A stretch of 64,000 bases of DNA. Source: Streptomyces sp. HUAS 15-9. GTDB lineage: Bacteria > Actinomycetota > Actinomycetes > Streptomycetales > Streptomycetaceae. Shown one piece after another: positions 56,697 through 64,000 of the stretch; the first letter of the stretch is position 1, and each line of letters begins with the position of its first letter. The DNA is taken from NCBI RefSeq assembly GCF_025642155.1, contig NZ_CP106798.1:6262001-6326000 (forward strand), written 5' to 3'. The position numbers were made by a program, and so were the translations under genes. A model generated the notes under the pieces. That model was not told where the DNA came from. It ran no database searches and was given only the letters and a program-made list of their open reading frames with translations.

Positions 56697-57361
56697 CGGG
56701 CGCCCTCGTTCTGGGCCGGTGTGAGCAGGCCCGCGCGTTCGGCGATCAGGGCCGCCTGCAGGCGGCTGCTGACCTGTAGTTTGCCGAGGACGTTGGTGAC
56801 GTGGCCCTTGATGGTGCCGGTGCTCAGGTGCAGCCGTTCGCCGATGTCGGGATTGGCGAGTCCTTCGGCCATGAGGAGGAGGACAGCTTGCTCGCGTTCG
56901 GTCAGCCGGGCGGCGAGGCGGACGGCGGCGGGCTCGCGGACGCCGTTGTTGAGGTAGCTGTCCACCACCATGCGCGTGACCTCGGACGACAGCACCGTCC
57001 CGCCCTGGGCCAGGGTGCGCACCAGGTGGGGAAGCTGCTCGGGGTCGGTGTCCTTGAGCAGGAACCCGGCGGCGCCCGAGCGCAGGGCGGTCGCCACGTA
57101 GTCGTCGGTGTCGAACGTGGTGAGCATGGCCACCACCGGGGCCTGTGGCATGCGGCGAAGGTCCGCCAGAATGGTGAGCCCGTCCACGTCCGGCATCCGG
57201 ATGTCGAGCAGGACGATGTCGGGCTGCAGCTCCCGCACCGTCTGCACGGCCTGGCCGCCGGGTACAGCCGCGACGACCTCGATGTCGTCCGCCTTGTTGA
57301 GAATGTGCGTGAAGCCCGTGCGGACCAAGGCTTCGTCGTCGACCACCAGTACACGGATCAC
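56693..57361 (-). CDS. NarL-family response regulator
   Basis: A 222-residue regulator: receiver with Asp about 53 (IVLLDIRMPDVDG) and LLKDTD lysine, and a LuxR-type helix-turn-helix (LTEREQAVLLLMAEGLANPD; GTIKGHVTNVLGKLQV). Starts at a GTG (57361). It and the kinase are divergent from the membrane protein gene at 57520, a possible target. Confidence 0.92.
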   Translation of the reverse strand: MIRVLVVDDEALVRTGFTHILNKADDIEVVAAVPGGQAVQTVRELQPDIVLLDIRMPDVDGLTILADLRRMPQAPVVAMLTTFDTDDYVATALRSGAAGFLLKDTDPEQLPHLVRTLAQGGTVLSSEVTRMVVDSYLNNGVREPAAVRLAARLTEREQAVLLLMAEGLANPDIGERLHLSTGTIKGHVTNVLGKLQVSSRLQAALIAERAGLLTPAQNEGAR

Positions 57362-57519
57362 GTGCGCTCCGCTCGTCGCATGCCTGCTGCTCGATCCCTA
57401 CCCCTGTGGGCGCCACCCGTCCGCGACCGAAGCGAGATTCCCGTCGGTTGGCGGCGTGGCCTCGGCCGGTCGGCGGGGTGCCTCCGGAAAGCTGCCGGGG
57501 AGGATAGGGCGGGTCTTGG

Positions 57520-58797
57520 GTGAATGCATTGGGCATGAGTCAGAAAGCACCGTCGGTGTTCCCGACAGACGTGTCACCGCCGCTTGAGGGTGACCAAACC
57601 TCCGTCCCCTCCGACAGGCCCTCGACGAGGCGACTGATCGGCATCGACCTGGCCCGCGGCCTCGCGGTCTTCGGCATGTACTCCGCCCACGTCGGCCCCG
57701 ACGTGACGGTCGGCGGCCCGGTGGGATTCCTGCTGGAGACGGCACGTGGCCGCTCCTCCGCCCTCTTCGCGCTGCTCGCCGGCTTCTCGGTGGTCATCAT
57801 CACGGGCCGCCCGCATCCCCGGACCGGGCGCTCAGGCCGGCAGGCAGTGGCCAGGATCGTGATCCGTGCCGTCGTCCTCCTCGCGCTCGGCTACGCGTTG
57901 ACCGCCCTGGACACCCAGGTCGACGTGATCCTCAGCTTCTACGCTCTGCTCTTCCTGACCGTCCTCCCGCTGTACCGGTTGCGGGCGGGGACGCTCGCCC
58001 TCATCGCTGCCGCGAGTGCGCTGATACTGCCCCAGGTCCTGTACGTGATCAGAACGTCCATCGACGACGGGAACTGGGCCGACATCGTCACTGCCCGTGA
58101 CCCCTTGGCCCTGACCACCGGCACCGACGGCGTCATCGAACTCCTGTTCAATGGCGAGTATCCGGTGCTCACCTGGATCCCGTTCCTGATCGCGGGCATG
58201 GCGGTTGCCAGGCTTGACCTCGCACGGCCGGGCATCAGATCTCGCCTCGCACTCGCCGGCGGGGCGCTCTCCGTGCTGGGCTACGGCGGCTCCTGGCTTG
58301 CCCTGCGCCTGGTCCCCCACGCCCTGTCCGCCGTCGCCTCCGCCACGGACGGCGGCTCGGCATCGTCCGCGTGGTGGTCCGACACCGTCGGCGAACCCGA
58401 GGACCACCCCCCGCTCGCCTGGCTGCTCGTGGCCGCACCGCACAGCCAGACGACCTTCTCCATCGTCGGTAACACCGGGGTCGCCCTCGCCGTGGTCGCC
58501 GCGTGCCTGACCGTCGCCGACCGGATGCCGCGCCTGACGCGCCTGGCCAGACCCGTTGCCGCGGTGGGCATGATGGCGCTGACCGTCTACGCCCTGCACA
58601 TCGTCGCGCTGTGGTTCTTCAGCGACGTCTGGTACGTGGCCGCGATCGAGGGCCAGACCCTGTCCGCCCTCACGGTGCTGCTCGGCTTCATCGCAGCCGC
58701 CACGCTCCTGGCGACCGTATGGACCCGGCTGTTCCGGCGCGGCCCCCTGGAACAACTTCTCCATCTCGCCACCCGGCCGGCACGGAACATCAAATAA
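57520..58797 (+). CDS. HGSNAT/DUF418-like membrane protein
   Basis: A 425-residue protein with about ten membrane segments. The block RLIGIDLARGLAVFGMYSAH is characteristic of DUF1624/HGSNAT-like (heparan acetyltransferase fold) and DUF418 membrane proteins in actinobacteria; function unknown. GTG at 57520 has GGAGGATAGGG upstream; ATG at 57535 is an alternative. Divergent from the NarL two-component operon. Confidence 0.82.
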   Translation: MNALGMSQKAPSVFPTDVSPPLEGDQTSVPSDRPSTRRLIGIDLARGLAVFGMYSAHVGPDVTVGGPVGFLLETARGRSSALFALLAGFSVVIITGRPHPRTGRSGRQAVARIVIRAVVLLALGYALTALDTQVDVILSFYALLFLTVLPLYRLRAGTLALIAAASALILPQVLYVIRTSIDDGNWADIVTARDPLALTTGTDGVIELLFNGEYPVLTWIPFLIAGMAVARLDLARPGIRSRLALAGGALSVLGYGGSWLALRLVPHALSAVASATDGGSASSAWWSDTVGEPEDHPPLAWLLVAAPHSQTTFSIVGNTGVALAVVAACLTVADRMPRLTRLARPVAAVGMMALTVYALHIVALWFFSDVWYVAAIEGQTLSALTVLLGFIAAATLLATVWTRLFRRGPLEQLLHLATRPARNIK

Positions 58798-58934
58798 GGC
58801 GGCTCCGCTGCCACCGTGCGGGGCTACGCGACGGAAGTCACCGCTGTCGGAGCCAGGTTGGTCCCCTGTCCGGGTCGCCGCCCCGCGCCGGCGACGCCGT
58901 CGAGCGATCCCGGGCTGCGGCGACACGCTCGTGA

Positions 58935-59070
58935 CCTGCGCTGTACCAAAGTGCCAACTATCTCTCTGATTCGGCGCCGCCAGTCAGTGAAGCTACTTGG
59001 CATCAGTGCAGGTCACGAACATTGCCTGATGCCAACTAGCAATCCTGGTCACACGTTGTGGCGAGGATTT
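58935..59070. repeat. Right-edge repeat A
   Basis: A 136-base sequence beginning CCTGCGCTGTACCAAAGTGC and ending GGCGAGGATTT, repeated in diverged form at 59376. It holds GTGCCAACTA (58951, inverse of the left-edge motif) and an inverted repeat CTACTTGGCATCAG (58993-59006) with CTGATGCCAACTAG (59026-59039), one mismatch. The gap 58798-59141 shows no gene. Confidence 0.8.
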
Positions 59071-59141
59071 CTGGGTGACACTCGCAATCGATTCCTGACA
59101 CCAAGATCGACTCTGCGTCAAGGCTGCAGGAAGAGCGGATA

Positions 59142-59351
59142 TCAAGAGTCTTGCGGCCGCCATCGAAGGAGCGCGGGGATGGTGGAGTGGTCGGTGGTCT
59201 CCATAGTGACGATGACTTCTCGGCCCGTGGCAGTTCCCAGCCATGTAACGAAGTCGCGCACAGACTCGAAGGTCTTTGGATCCACAACGTCGCAAGGGTC
59301 GAAGGTGAACTCGATCTCCTCGATCTCGAAGAAGTAGCTCGTGAACCACAT
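59142..59351 (-). CDS. Small hypothetical protein between the edge repeats
   Basis: A 69-residue protein from the ATG at 59351 (CGGAG upstream): MWFTSYFFEIEEIEFTFDPC, then DVVDPKTFESVRDFV and TGREVIVTMETTDH. It is acidic, and its third-codon composition is less GC-biased than neighbours, suggesting transfer. No family recognised; it may be a relict of the mobile element that supplied the repeats. Confidence 0.5.
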   Translation of the reverse strand: MWFTSYFFEIEEIEFTFDPCDVVDPKTFESVRDFVTWLGTATGREVIVTMETTDHSTIPALLRWRPQDS

Positions 59352-59375
59352 GTCTCCGATCGACACCCCTCCTGG

Positions 59376-59514
59376 CCTGCGCTGTACCAAGGTGCCGACC
59401 ATCTCTCTGATGCTGTCCCTGCGGTTGCTGGAACTACTTGGCATCCGCGCAGGTCGCGAAGGGTGCCTTGTGTCAACTAGCAATCCTGGTCACAGCCGTT
59501 GTGACGAGGAGTTT
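59376..59514. repeat. Right-edge repeat B
   Basis: Direct, diverged copy of repeat A (CCTGCGCTGTACCAAGGTGC ... GACGAGGAGTTT). Copies share an identical 19-base core AACTAGCAATCCTGGTCAC (59034-59052 in A, 59474-59492 in B). The last part, CCGTTGTGACGAGGAGTTTT, resembles the left island edge. Confidence 0.8.
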
Positions 59515-59609
59515 TCTCATCCCGGCGCGGTGGGGACGAACCCGACCTGGCTCCACGACGGGCGACGATGAAGCCGGTCTGGTCCAGCGGTGGGCAGCGC
59601 CACGCCCTC

Positions 59610-59790
59610 CTTCAGGGCAACGGTGGAGATGACTACGGCGGCAACCGGGTCGGCCCACGACCAACCCATGAGGGAGTTGGTGAGCAGTCCGGCGAGCGTG
59701 CGGCTGACAGACAGGTGCACAGCACGTCTGCTTCGAGTCGGCGACCGCCGAGGTGGGGCCCAGCCCGCGTCCCGGGCCCACACGGGCACT
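59610..59790 (-). pseudogene. Cation diffusion facilitator (CDF) remnant
   Basis: Two frames together read like the C-terminal part of a CDF-type cation transporter: AVADSKQT then, in a shifted frame, LAGLLTNSLMGWSWADPVAA and VVISTVALKEG. GWSWADPxAA and the following helix are typical of streptomycete CDF relatives. The rest of the protein is absent, and 59791-59989 shows nothing else recognisable. Confidence 0.65.
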
Positions 59791-59989
59791 GACGCTCCGC
59801 TTCTTCCCGCCCGTCGCCCTTCATGCCCTGCGTGGGCGACAGCACTGGACACGGTTTGGGCCGCCCTGATGTGTGTCATGCCCTGGATGCATTCAGATGA
59901 TCAGTCGTTTACCTCTGCTTTGCCAACGCCTGGTCATCTGGCTCCCGTTGGTACCCGCAACTTCCATCGGACGTTCCAGGAGTCATTTC

Positions 59990-61354
59990 ATGCACAGACC
60001 CACCCGCCGTCACCTCATGGTCGCGACTGTCCTGGTCGCCGCGACCACGGCCGCCGTGGCTGTCACCTCCGCCGCCGGTGCCTTCGACAACGCGCAGCAG
60101 ACGAAGGACGCGATCAAGGGCGGGAAGGCGAAGAACGTCATCCTGCTCATCGGTGACGGCATGGGCGACTCGGAGATCACCCTCGCCCGTGACTACACCG
60201 TCGGCGCCAACGGCCGCCTGAACATGGACAAGTTCCCGCTGACCGGCGCCTACACCACGTACGCGGTCCACGCCGACGGCACCCCCGACTACGTCACCGA
60301 CTCCGCCGCCAGCGGCACCGGCTGGGCCACCGGCGTGAAGACCATGAACGGTCGCATCTCCAAGACCCCCGGCACCGACAAGCCGGTGCGGACCCTCCTG
60401 GAGCTGGCGCAGAAGAACGGGTACGCCACCGGCAACGTCACCACCGCCGAACTCACCGACGCCACCCCGGCCGTGCTCGCCTCCCACGCCACCGACCGCT
60501 CCTGCCAGGGTCCGGCCGACATGGCCAAGTGCCCCGCCGACACGATCGCCGCCGACGGTCCGGGCTCGATCGCCGAGCAGGAGGTCAACCACAAGGTCGA
60601 CGTGCTCTTCGGCGGCGGCAAGCAGCGGTTCGACCAGACCGTCACCGACGGCGAGTACAAGGGCCTCACCGTAACCCAGCAGGCGCGGAAGCTGGGTTAC
60701 CAGGTCGTTACCGACAACTCCGGCCTGAAGAGCGTGAAGTCCGGCAAGCCGGTGCTGGGCCTGTTCGCCTCCGGCAACGTCCCGGTCGAGTGGACCGGCA
60801 AGGCGGCGGCCGTCGGCGGCACGGACCCGCAGCGGTGCGTGACCTCCAACCCGAACCGGTCGTCGACGACCCCGAGCCTCGTGGATTCCACCACCAGGGC
60901 AATCCAGCTGCTCGAGGCCAAGCAGAAGCAGAAGCACTCGAAGCAGGGCTTCTTCCTCCAGGTCGAGGGTGCCTCGATCGACAAGCAGGACCACGCCGCC
61001 GACCCCTGTGGCCAGATCGGCGAGACGGCCGCCTTCGACCGTGCGGTGAAGGTCGCCCGCGCCTACGCCGCCAAGCACCCCGACACTCTTGTCGTCACCA
61101 CCGCCGACCACGGCCACACCAGCCAGATCGTCCCGCTGGAGGCCACCCCGCCCGGCCTGTCCTCCACCCTGGTCACCAACGAGGGCCAGCAGCTGAAGGT
61201 CAACTACTCGACCAACACCCCGGGCCGGTCCCAGGAGCACACCGGCACCCAGGTCCGCATCGCTGCCCAGGGCCCGCTGGCCTACCGCGTGCTCGGCGTC
61301 ACCAACCAGACCGACCTGTTCACCACCATCCGCGAGGCACTCCGCCTGCGCTGA
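59990..61354 (+). CDS. phoA: Secreted alkaline phosphatase (PhoA family)
   Basis: A 454-residue exported phosphomonoesterase with a 30-residue signal (RRHLMVATVLVAATTAAVAV ending at AAGA). Active-site serine in DSAASGTGWATG; metal ligands in LLIGDGMGDSE, EGASIDKQDHAADP and TTADHGHTSQ. Length and motifs fit PhoA. The ATG at 59990 with CCAGGAGTC upstream is preferred over earlier in-frame starts. No clear PHO box pair was found upstream, though an A/T-richer stretch at 59900-59960 was examined. First core-like gene after the island. Confidence 0.92.
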   Translation: MHRPTRRHLMVATVLVAATTAAVAVTSAAGAFDNAQQTKDAIKGGKAKNVILLIGDGMGDSEITLARDYTVGANGRLNMDKFPLTGAYTTYAVHADGTPDYVTDSAASGTGWATGVKTMNGRISKTPGTDKPVRTLLELAQKNGYATGNVTTAELTDATPAVLASHATDRSCQGPADMAKCPADTIAADGPGSIAEQEVNHKVDVLFGGGKQRFDQTVTDGEYKGLTVTQQARKLGYQVVTDNSGLKSVKSGKPVLGLFASGNVPVEWTGKAAAVGGTDPQRCVTSNPNRSSTTPSLVDSTTRAIQLLEAKQKQKHSKQGFFLQVEGASIDKQDHAADPCGQIGETAAFDRAVKVARAYAAKHPDTLVVTTADHGHTSQIVPLEATPPGLSSTLVTNEGQQLKVNYSTNTPGRSQEHTGTQVRIAAQGPLAYRVLGVTNQTDLFTTIREALRLR

Positions 61355-61414
61355 CCCCGAAAGAGGGGGAGAGCAACGGCAACCGCCGCCCCCTCTCACC
61401 CCTGCACCAGCGCA

Positions 61415-61444
61415 AGAGCGTGCCGCCCGCCGGCGGCACGCTCT
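61415..61444 (+). terminator. Terminator after phoA
   Basis: AGAGCGTGCCGCC (61415-61427) pairs with GGCGGCACGCTCT (61432-61444) around a four-base loop; it follows the phosphatase stop by 60 bases. Confidence 0.88.
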
Positions 61445-61478
61445 CTCAGTGTCGCGAGACCGACGAGACTCCTCAGTT

Positions 61479-61492
61479 TTGAACATGTTCAA
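61479..61492. promoter_or_regulatory. 14-bp palindrome upstream of a membrane-protein gene
   Basis: TTGAACATGTTCAA, perfect, 22 bases before the ATG at 61514. This is the form of a TetR-type operator for a promoter with little or no leader. No TetR gene is adjacent, so the regulator would act from elsewhere. Confidence 0.65.
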
Positions 61493-61513
61493 TTCTCGGC
61501 GTACGCTCTGCTC

Positions 61514-62035
61514 ATGAGCGACAGAGCCACCCTGCTCAAGGGCATTCGCGTCTGGCTGGTCTTCTTCGTCGTGTGTCTGGTGCTCAGTGGTGCCACCGCC
61601 TTTCCGCTGGTGCACGAACTGCGGTGGACGGAGGACGTCCTGCGGTCCCTGTCCGTGCCGCAGCATCTGCCCGGACTGATGGACTGGATCTCGCGGGTGA
61701 GGCAGGGGCTGGACACCGCCGATGCCGAGTACCCCTTCGTGCTGTACGGCACGGACTGGCTGGCGTTCGCGCACCTCGTCATCGCCGTCGCCTTCTACGG
61801 GCCCTACCGGGATCCGGTCCGCAACATCTGGGTGGTCGAATTCGGGATGATCGCCTGTGCAGGGATCATCCCGCTCGCGCTGATCTGCGGACCGGTCCGT
61901 CAGATCCCCTTCTGGTGGACCCTGATCGACATGTCGTTCGGGGTGTTCGGGGTCGTCCCGCTGTACGTCGTACGGAAGAAGATCAAGCGGCTGGAGGCGC
62001 TGACCCCGGCTCCCGCGACCGCGCTCGCTACCTGA
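61514..62035 (+). CDS. Four-segment membrane protein
   Basis: A 173-residue protein with four hydrophobic segments (VWLVFFVVCLVLSGATAFPL; LAFAHLVIAVAFYG; VEFGMIACAGIIPLALICG; WTLIDMSFGVFGVVPLYVV). No enzyme motif seen. Common unannotated family in streptomycetes. Its stop overlaps the convergent peptidase gene by eight bases. Confidence 0.78.
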   Translation: MSDRATLLKGIRVWLVFFVVCLVLSGATAFPLVHELRWTEDVLRSLSVPQHLPGLMDWISRVRQGLDTADAEYPFVLYGTDWLAFAHLVIAVAFYGPYRDPVRNIWVVEFGMIACAGIIPLALICGPVRQIPFWWTLIDMSFGVFGVVPLYVVRKKIKRLEALTPAPATALAT

Positions 62036-63185
62036 GCGCCGCCAGGGCGATCCGCTGGGCCACCGGGTTCATGTCCTCGCCCTTGGCGTCCGTCGAGCCG
62101 ACCGAGTAGACGAGGGTGCGGCTCAGGTCACGGGTCCCGCCGAGCACCGCGCTGTAGCCGTACCGGGCACCGGACTTGAGCCAGTAGACCCGGCCCTGGT
62201 ACTCGAACCGCTGGAGCCCCGCACTGTAGGTGGCGCCCTTGATGCCCGCCGGGACCGTGAACATCTCCTCCAGCTGCGGTCCGGGCACGATCCGGCCCCG
62301 GAAGAGAGAGGTGAGCAGGCGTTCCAGGTCCGCCGTCGTGGAGATCATGTCACCGGCCGCCCACCGGTCCGCCTGGTTCCACTCCGTCACGTCGACGAAC
62401 TCCGTCGTCCCGTCGGGCCGCTTCACCGTCTGGTAGCCGTGGTTGTGCGGGCCGTGGATACCGGGGTCGGTGCCCGGGAAGTACGTGTCCCGCATTCCGG
62501 CGGGGCGCAGCACGAGCCGCGTGGCCTCCGAGGCGTACGAGTGTCCCGTCACCTTCTCGATCAGCAGGCCGAGGATCGTGTAGTTGATGTTGAGGTAGTC
62601 CTGCTTCCGGCCCGGGCAGAACTCCGGCCCCTTGGCCACCGCCGACCTCACGACCCGCTCCGGGGTGATCGTGTCGAAGCGGTGCGCGTACTGGTCCTCG
62701 AAGGAGTCGCCCCAGCCGTCGCCCGCCCGGATGCCGCTGGTGTGGTTCAGCAGCTGCCGTACCGAGATCGGCTCGAAGGCCGGGGTGAGCAGGTCCGGGA
62801 GGTAGTGCTGGATCGGCGTGTCCAGGTCGATCCGGCCCTGCGCGGCCAGTTCGAGAACGGCCGCCGCCGTCACCACCTTTGTCGTCGAGCCGGCCCGGAA
62901 GCGGGCGTCGGGGTCCGCCGCCCGGCCGCTCGCCAGGTCGTGCACGCCCGCGTTGCCGCGCCAGCTGCCGTCGGTGCCGCCGACCCGGACCAGCGCGACG
63001 GTGGCGTCCGCGTCGGGCAGACTCGCGATCGCGGCGCGCAGGGACTCGGCGTCCGGGGCGGCCTTGGCGGTCATGGTGGGTGCGGAGGCCGGGGCCGTGG
63101 TGGCGAAGGCCGGGGTCGCCGCGAGGGAGAGGGTGAGGACGAGGGAGGAGGCGGCGAGGACGGTGGTGCGGTGACTGACACGCAT
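62028..63185 (-). CDS. Secreted serine hydrolase, beta-lactamase/D-alanyl-D-alanine carboxypeptidase family
   Basis: A 385-residue exported class C-type serine hydrolase. Signal peptide (residues 1-29, AATPAFA cleavage region), SxxK motif GSTTKVVTAAAVLELA, YxN motif in DYLNINYTILGLLIEKVTG, and a C-terminal GARYGYSAVLGG replacing KTG. Acts on D-Ala-D-Ala peptides or as an esterase; the substrate is unknown. Confidence 0.9.
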   Translation of the reverse strand: MRVSHRTTVLAASSLVLTLSLAATPAFATTAPASAPTMTAKAAPDAESLRAAIASLPDADATVALVRVGGTDGSWRGNAGVHDLASGRAADPDARFRAGSTTKVVTAAAVLELAAQGRIDLDTPIQHYLPDLLTPAFEPISVRQLLNHTSGIRAGDGWGDSFEDQYAHRFDTITPERVVRSAVAKGPEFCPGRKQDYLNINYTILGLLIEKVTGHSYASEATRLVLRPAGMRDTYFPGTDPGIHGPHNHGYQTVKRPDGTTEFVDVTEWNQADRWAAGDMISTTADLERLLTSLFRGRIVPGPQLEEMFTVPAGIKGATYSAGLQRFEYQGRVYWLKSGARYGYSAVLGGTRDLSRTLVYSVGSTDAKGEDMNPVAQRIALAALR

Positions 63186-63531
63186 CGGGTGCTCCTGAGG
63201 AGATCGGGGCCGGACTGCGGGAAGTTCGTGATCATCCTCCGGCCGCGCGCCGGCGCCCGGATCGTCGGCGGGGAGGGCATGTGGCCCTGATGTGTCCCCC
63301 CACTAAGTCGCCGGTTCCATAAGGGGGTTGTCCGGGTGGCCCCCTAAGTGCCGCGGATTCCGGAGAAGGCGTCGGACAGCGTGCGCTAGGGCGGAGAGCG
63401 CGGGCGGCGAAAAAGTGTTATTCCGGAGGCACCCACTCCGTCTCCGCACTGTGATCCCGGACATTGCCAACATCACGTCCCCGGTTGAGAGGGTGCGGGC
63501 GTGAGGACGGACGTGCACGGGCGGCAGTGGC
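63186..63531. other. Intergenic region without a recognisable gene
   Basis: The stretch upstream of the serine hydrolase and of the partial end gene holds runs such as CCCCCCACTAAG and CATAAGGGGG and CCCCCTAAG near 63295-63350 but no open frame with family-like features. It likely holds promoters for the divergent genes. Confidence 0.5.
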
Positions 63532-64000
63532 GTGCCACCATCGAGGCCGCGCAGGTGGGTGACCGGCGGGCGCCGTCCGCCTCGCCCTCTGTCCCGCGCC
63601 GGACCGGGAAGGCGGAGCTCTACGGATCGGTCGTCGACGCCGTCGACCGGGCCCCCAGCCCGAGCGCGCGGCCCCGAGACCGGGATCACCAGCACCGGTG
63701 GCGCCAAGGCCGTCATGCAGCACCGCGGGGACAACGTGACCCTCAGCGGCAAGGGGTACGTCCTGGTCCGCTGGCAGATATCGCCGAAGAACCGGTCCGG
63801 AGCACTGGTCATGCGGGCCTGGACCGGACTGGAGGGCAGGCTGTTCCATGTCGCGTCGGGCGGCGGGCGCCGGATGGACGACGCGCTCGCGGGCAGCCCT
63901 GACGGCTACGCGACCGGCATGGGCGGCCCGGCCATCGGGTACGCCGTGCCGCCCGACGGCACCCAGCAGATGTGGCAGAACGAGTACTTCTACCTCGACG
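63532..64000 (+). CDS. Unrecognised gene, 3' end outside window, start uncertain
   Basis: From about 63685 one frame reads ITSTGGAKAVMQHRGDNVTL, SGKGYVLVRWQISPKNRSGA and LVMRAWTGLEG, then GYAVPPDGTQQMWQNEYFYL at the window edge. A GTG at 63532 opens this frame, but its first 50 codons look non-coding (Arg/Pro/Ser-rich), so the start may lie elsewhere or a frameshift may be present near 63670. No family recognised. Confidence 0.45.
   Translation, partial: MPPSRPRRWVTGGRRPPRPLSRAGPGRRSSTDRSSTPSTGPPARARGPETGITSTGGAKAVMQHRGDNVTLSGKGYVLVRWQISPKNRSGALVMRAWTGLEGRLFHVASGGGRRMDDALAGSPDGYATGMGGPAIGYAVPPDGTQQMWQNEYFYLD

Noticed and set aside
50261..58800. Secondary-metabolite gene cluster
   Set aside because: No polyketide, peptide synthetase, terpene or RiPP core enzyme is present; oxidoreductases and regulators alone do not support it.
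40500..59600. Prophage or integrative conjugative element
   Set aside because: No integrase, excisionase, replication, transfer or phage structural gene was recognised, and no tRNA attachment site was found at the edges.
59880..59989. PHO box upstream of phoA
   Set aside because: GTTTACC and GTTGGTACCC occur but not as two 11-base direct repeats, so PhoP control could not be supported.

Overview
The window is high-GC actinobacterial DNA, almost certainly a Streptomyces chromosome. Evidence: GTG and ATG starts with AAGGAG-type ribosome sites, a whiG sporulation sigma factor, four clustered type I signal peptidases, a LAETG sortase substrate, and the conserved order ffh / rpsP-KH-rimM-trmD-rplS / sip cluster / yraN-comM-dprA / whiG / rpsB-tsf-pyrH-frr-cdsA / rlmN. 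All assignments were made by reading the sequence; no database search was run.

Region 1 (1-26.3 kb) is core chromosome. It holds protein targeting and quality control (ffh, an FtsH-type protease, SipW/X/Y/Z), ribosome assembly and translation (rpsP, KH protein, rimM, trmD, rplS, rpsB, tsf, frr, an archaeal/eukaryal-type prolyl-tRNA synthetase, rlmN), DNA uptake genes (comM, dprA), development (whiG), and UMP and phospholipid synthesis (pyrH, cdsA). Strong hairpins lie after ffh, between rpsB and tsf, and between tsf and pyrH.

Region 2 (26.3-40.5 kb) is metabolic and surface. A TPP riboswitch precedes a thiamine-type ABC importer (thiB-thiP-thiQ). Then come a LAETG wall protein, a broken LOG-family gene carrying two copies of a palindromic interspersed repeat, a VOC protein, an ABC exporter with a frameshifted permease, and a polyamine catabolism block (aminotransferase, Lrp-type regulator, aminobutyraldehyde dehydrogenase, polyamine-binding lipoprotein). 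The expected polyamine permease and ATPase genes do not follow the binding protein.

Region 3 (40.5-about 59.9 kb) looks like an accessory, partly decayed island. Its edges carry related sequences with the motif TAGTTGGCAC, and gene remnants lie near both edges (an unknown gene and an ArsR-like tail on the left, a cation efflux remnant on the right). Inside are a metal/stress block: a chromate-resistance ChrB-like protein split into two overlapping genes, an OmpR-type two-component system, a DUF1259 lipoprotein with a membrane protein and a beta-propeller protein, and a FetAB-like ABC pair whose ATPase is frameshifted. Two near-identical 18-bp palindromes sit upstream of chrB and at the start of the ABC pair. 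Next come an 818-residue fusion of a GMC oxidoreductase to a DUF1080 (3-keto-glycoside hydrolase-type) domain, a TetR operon with an F420-type reductase and two operator-like palindromes, a NarL-type two-component system, and an HGSNAT-like membrane protein.

Region 4 (59.9-64 kb) holds a secreted PhoA-type alkaline phosphatase, a small membrane protein with a 14-bp palindrome upstream, a secreted serine hydrolase of the DD-carboxypeptidase family, and an unrecognised gene running off the end.

The strongest leads are the GMC-DUF1080 fusion (possible one-protein oxidative deglycosylation), the palindrome-linked ChrB/FetAB block, the double repeat insertion in the LOG-family gene, and the repeat-flanked island that interrupts the polyamine operon.
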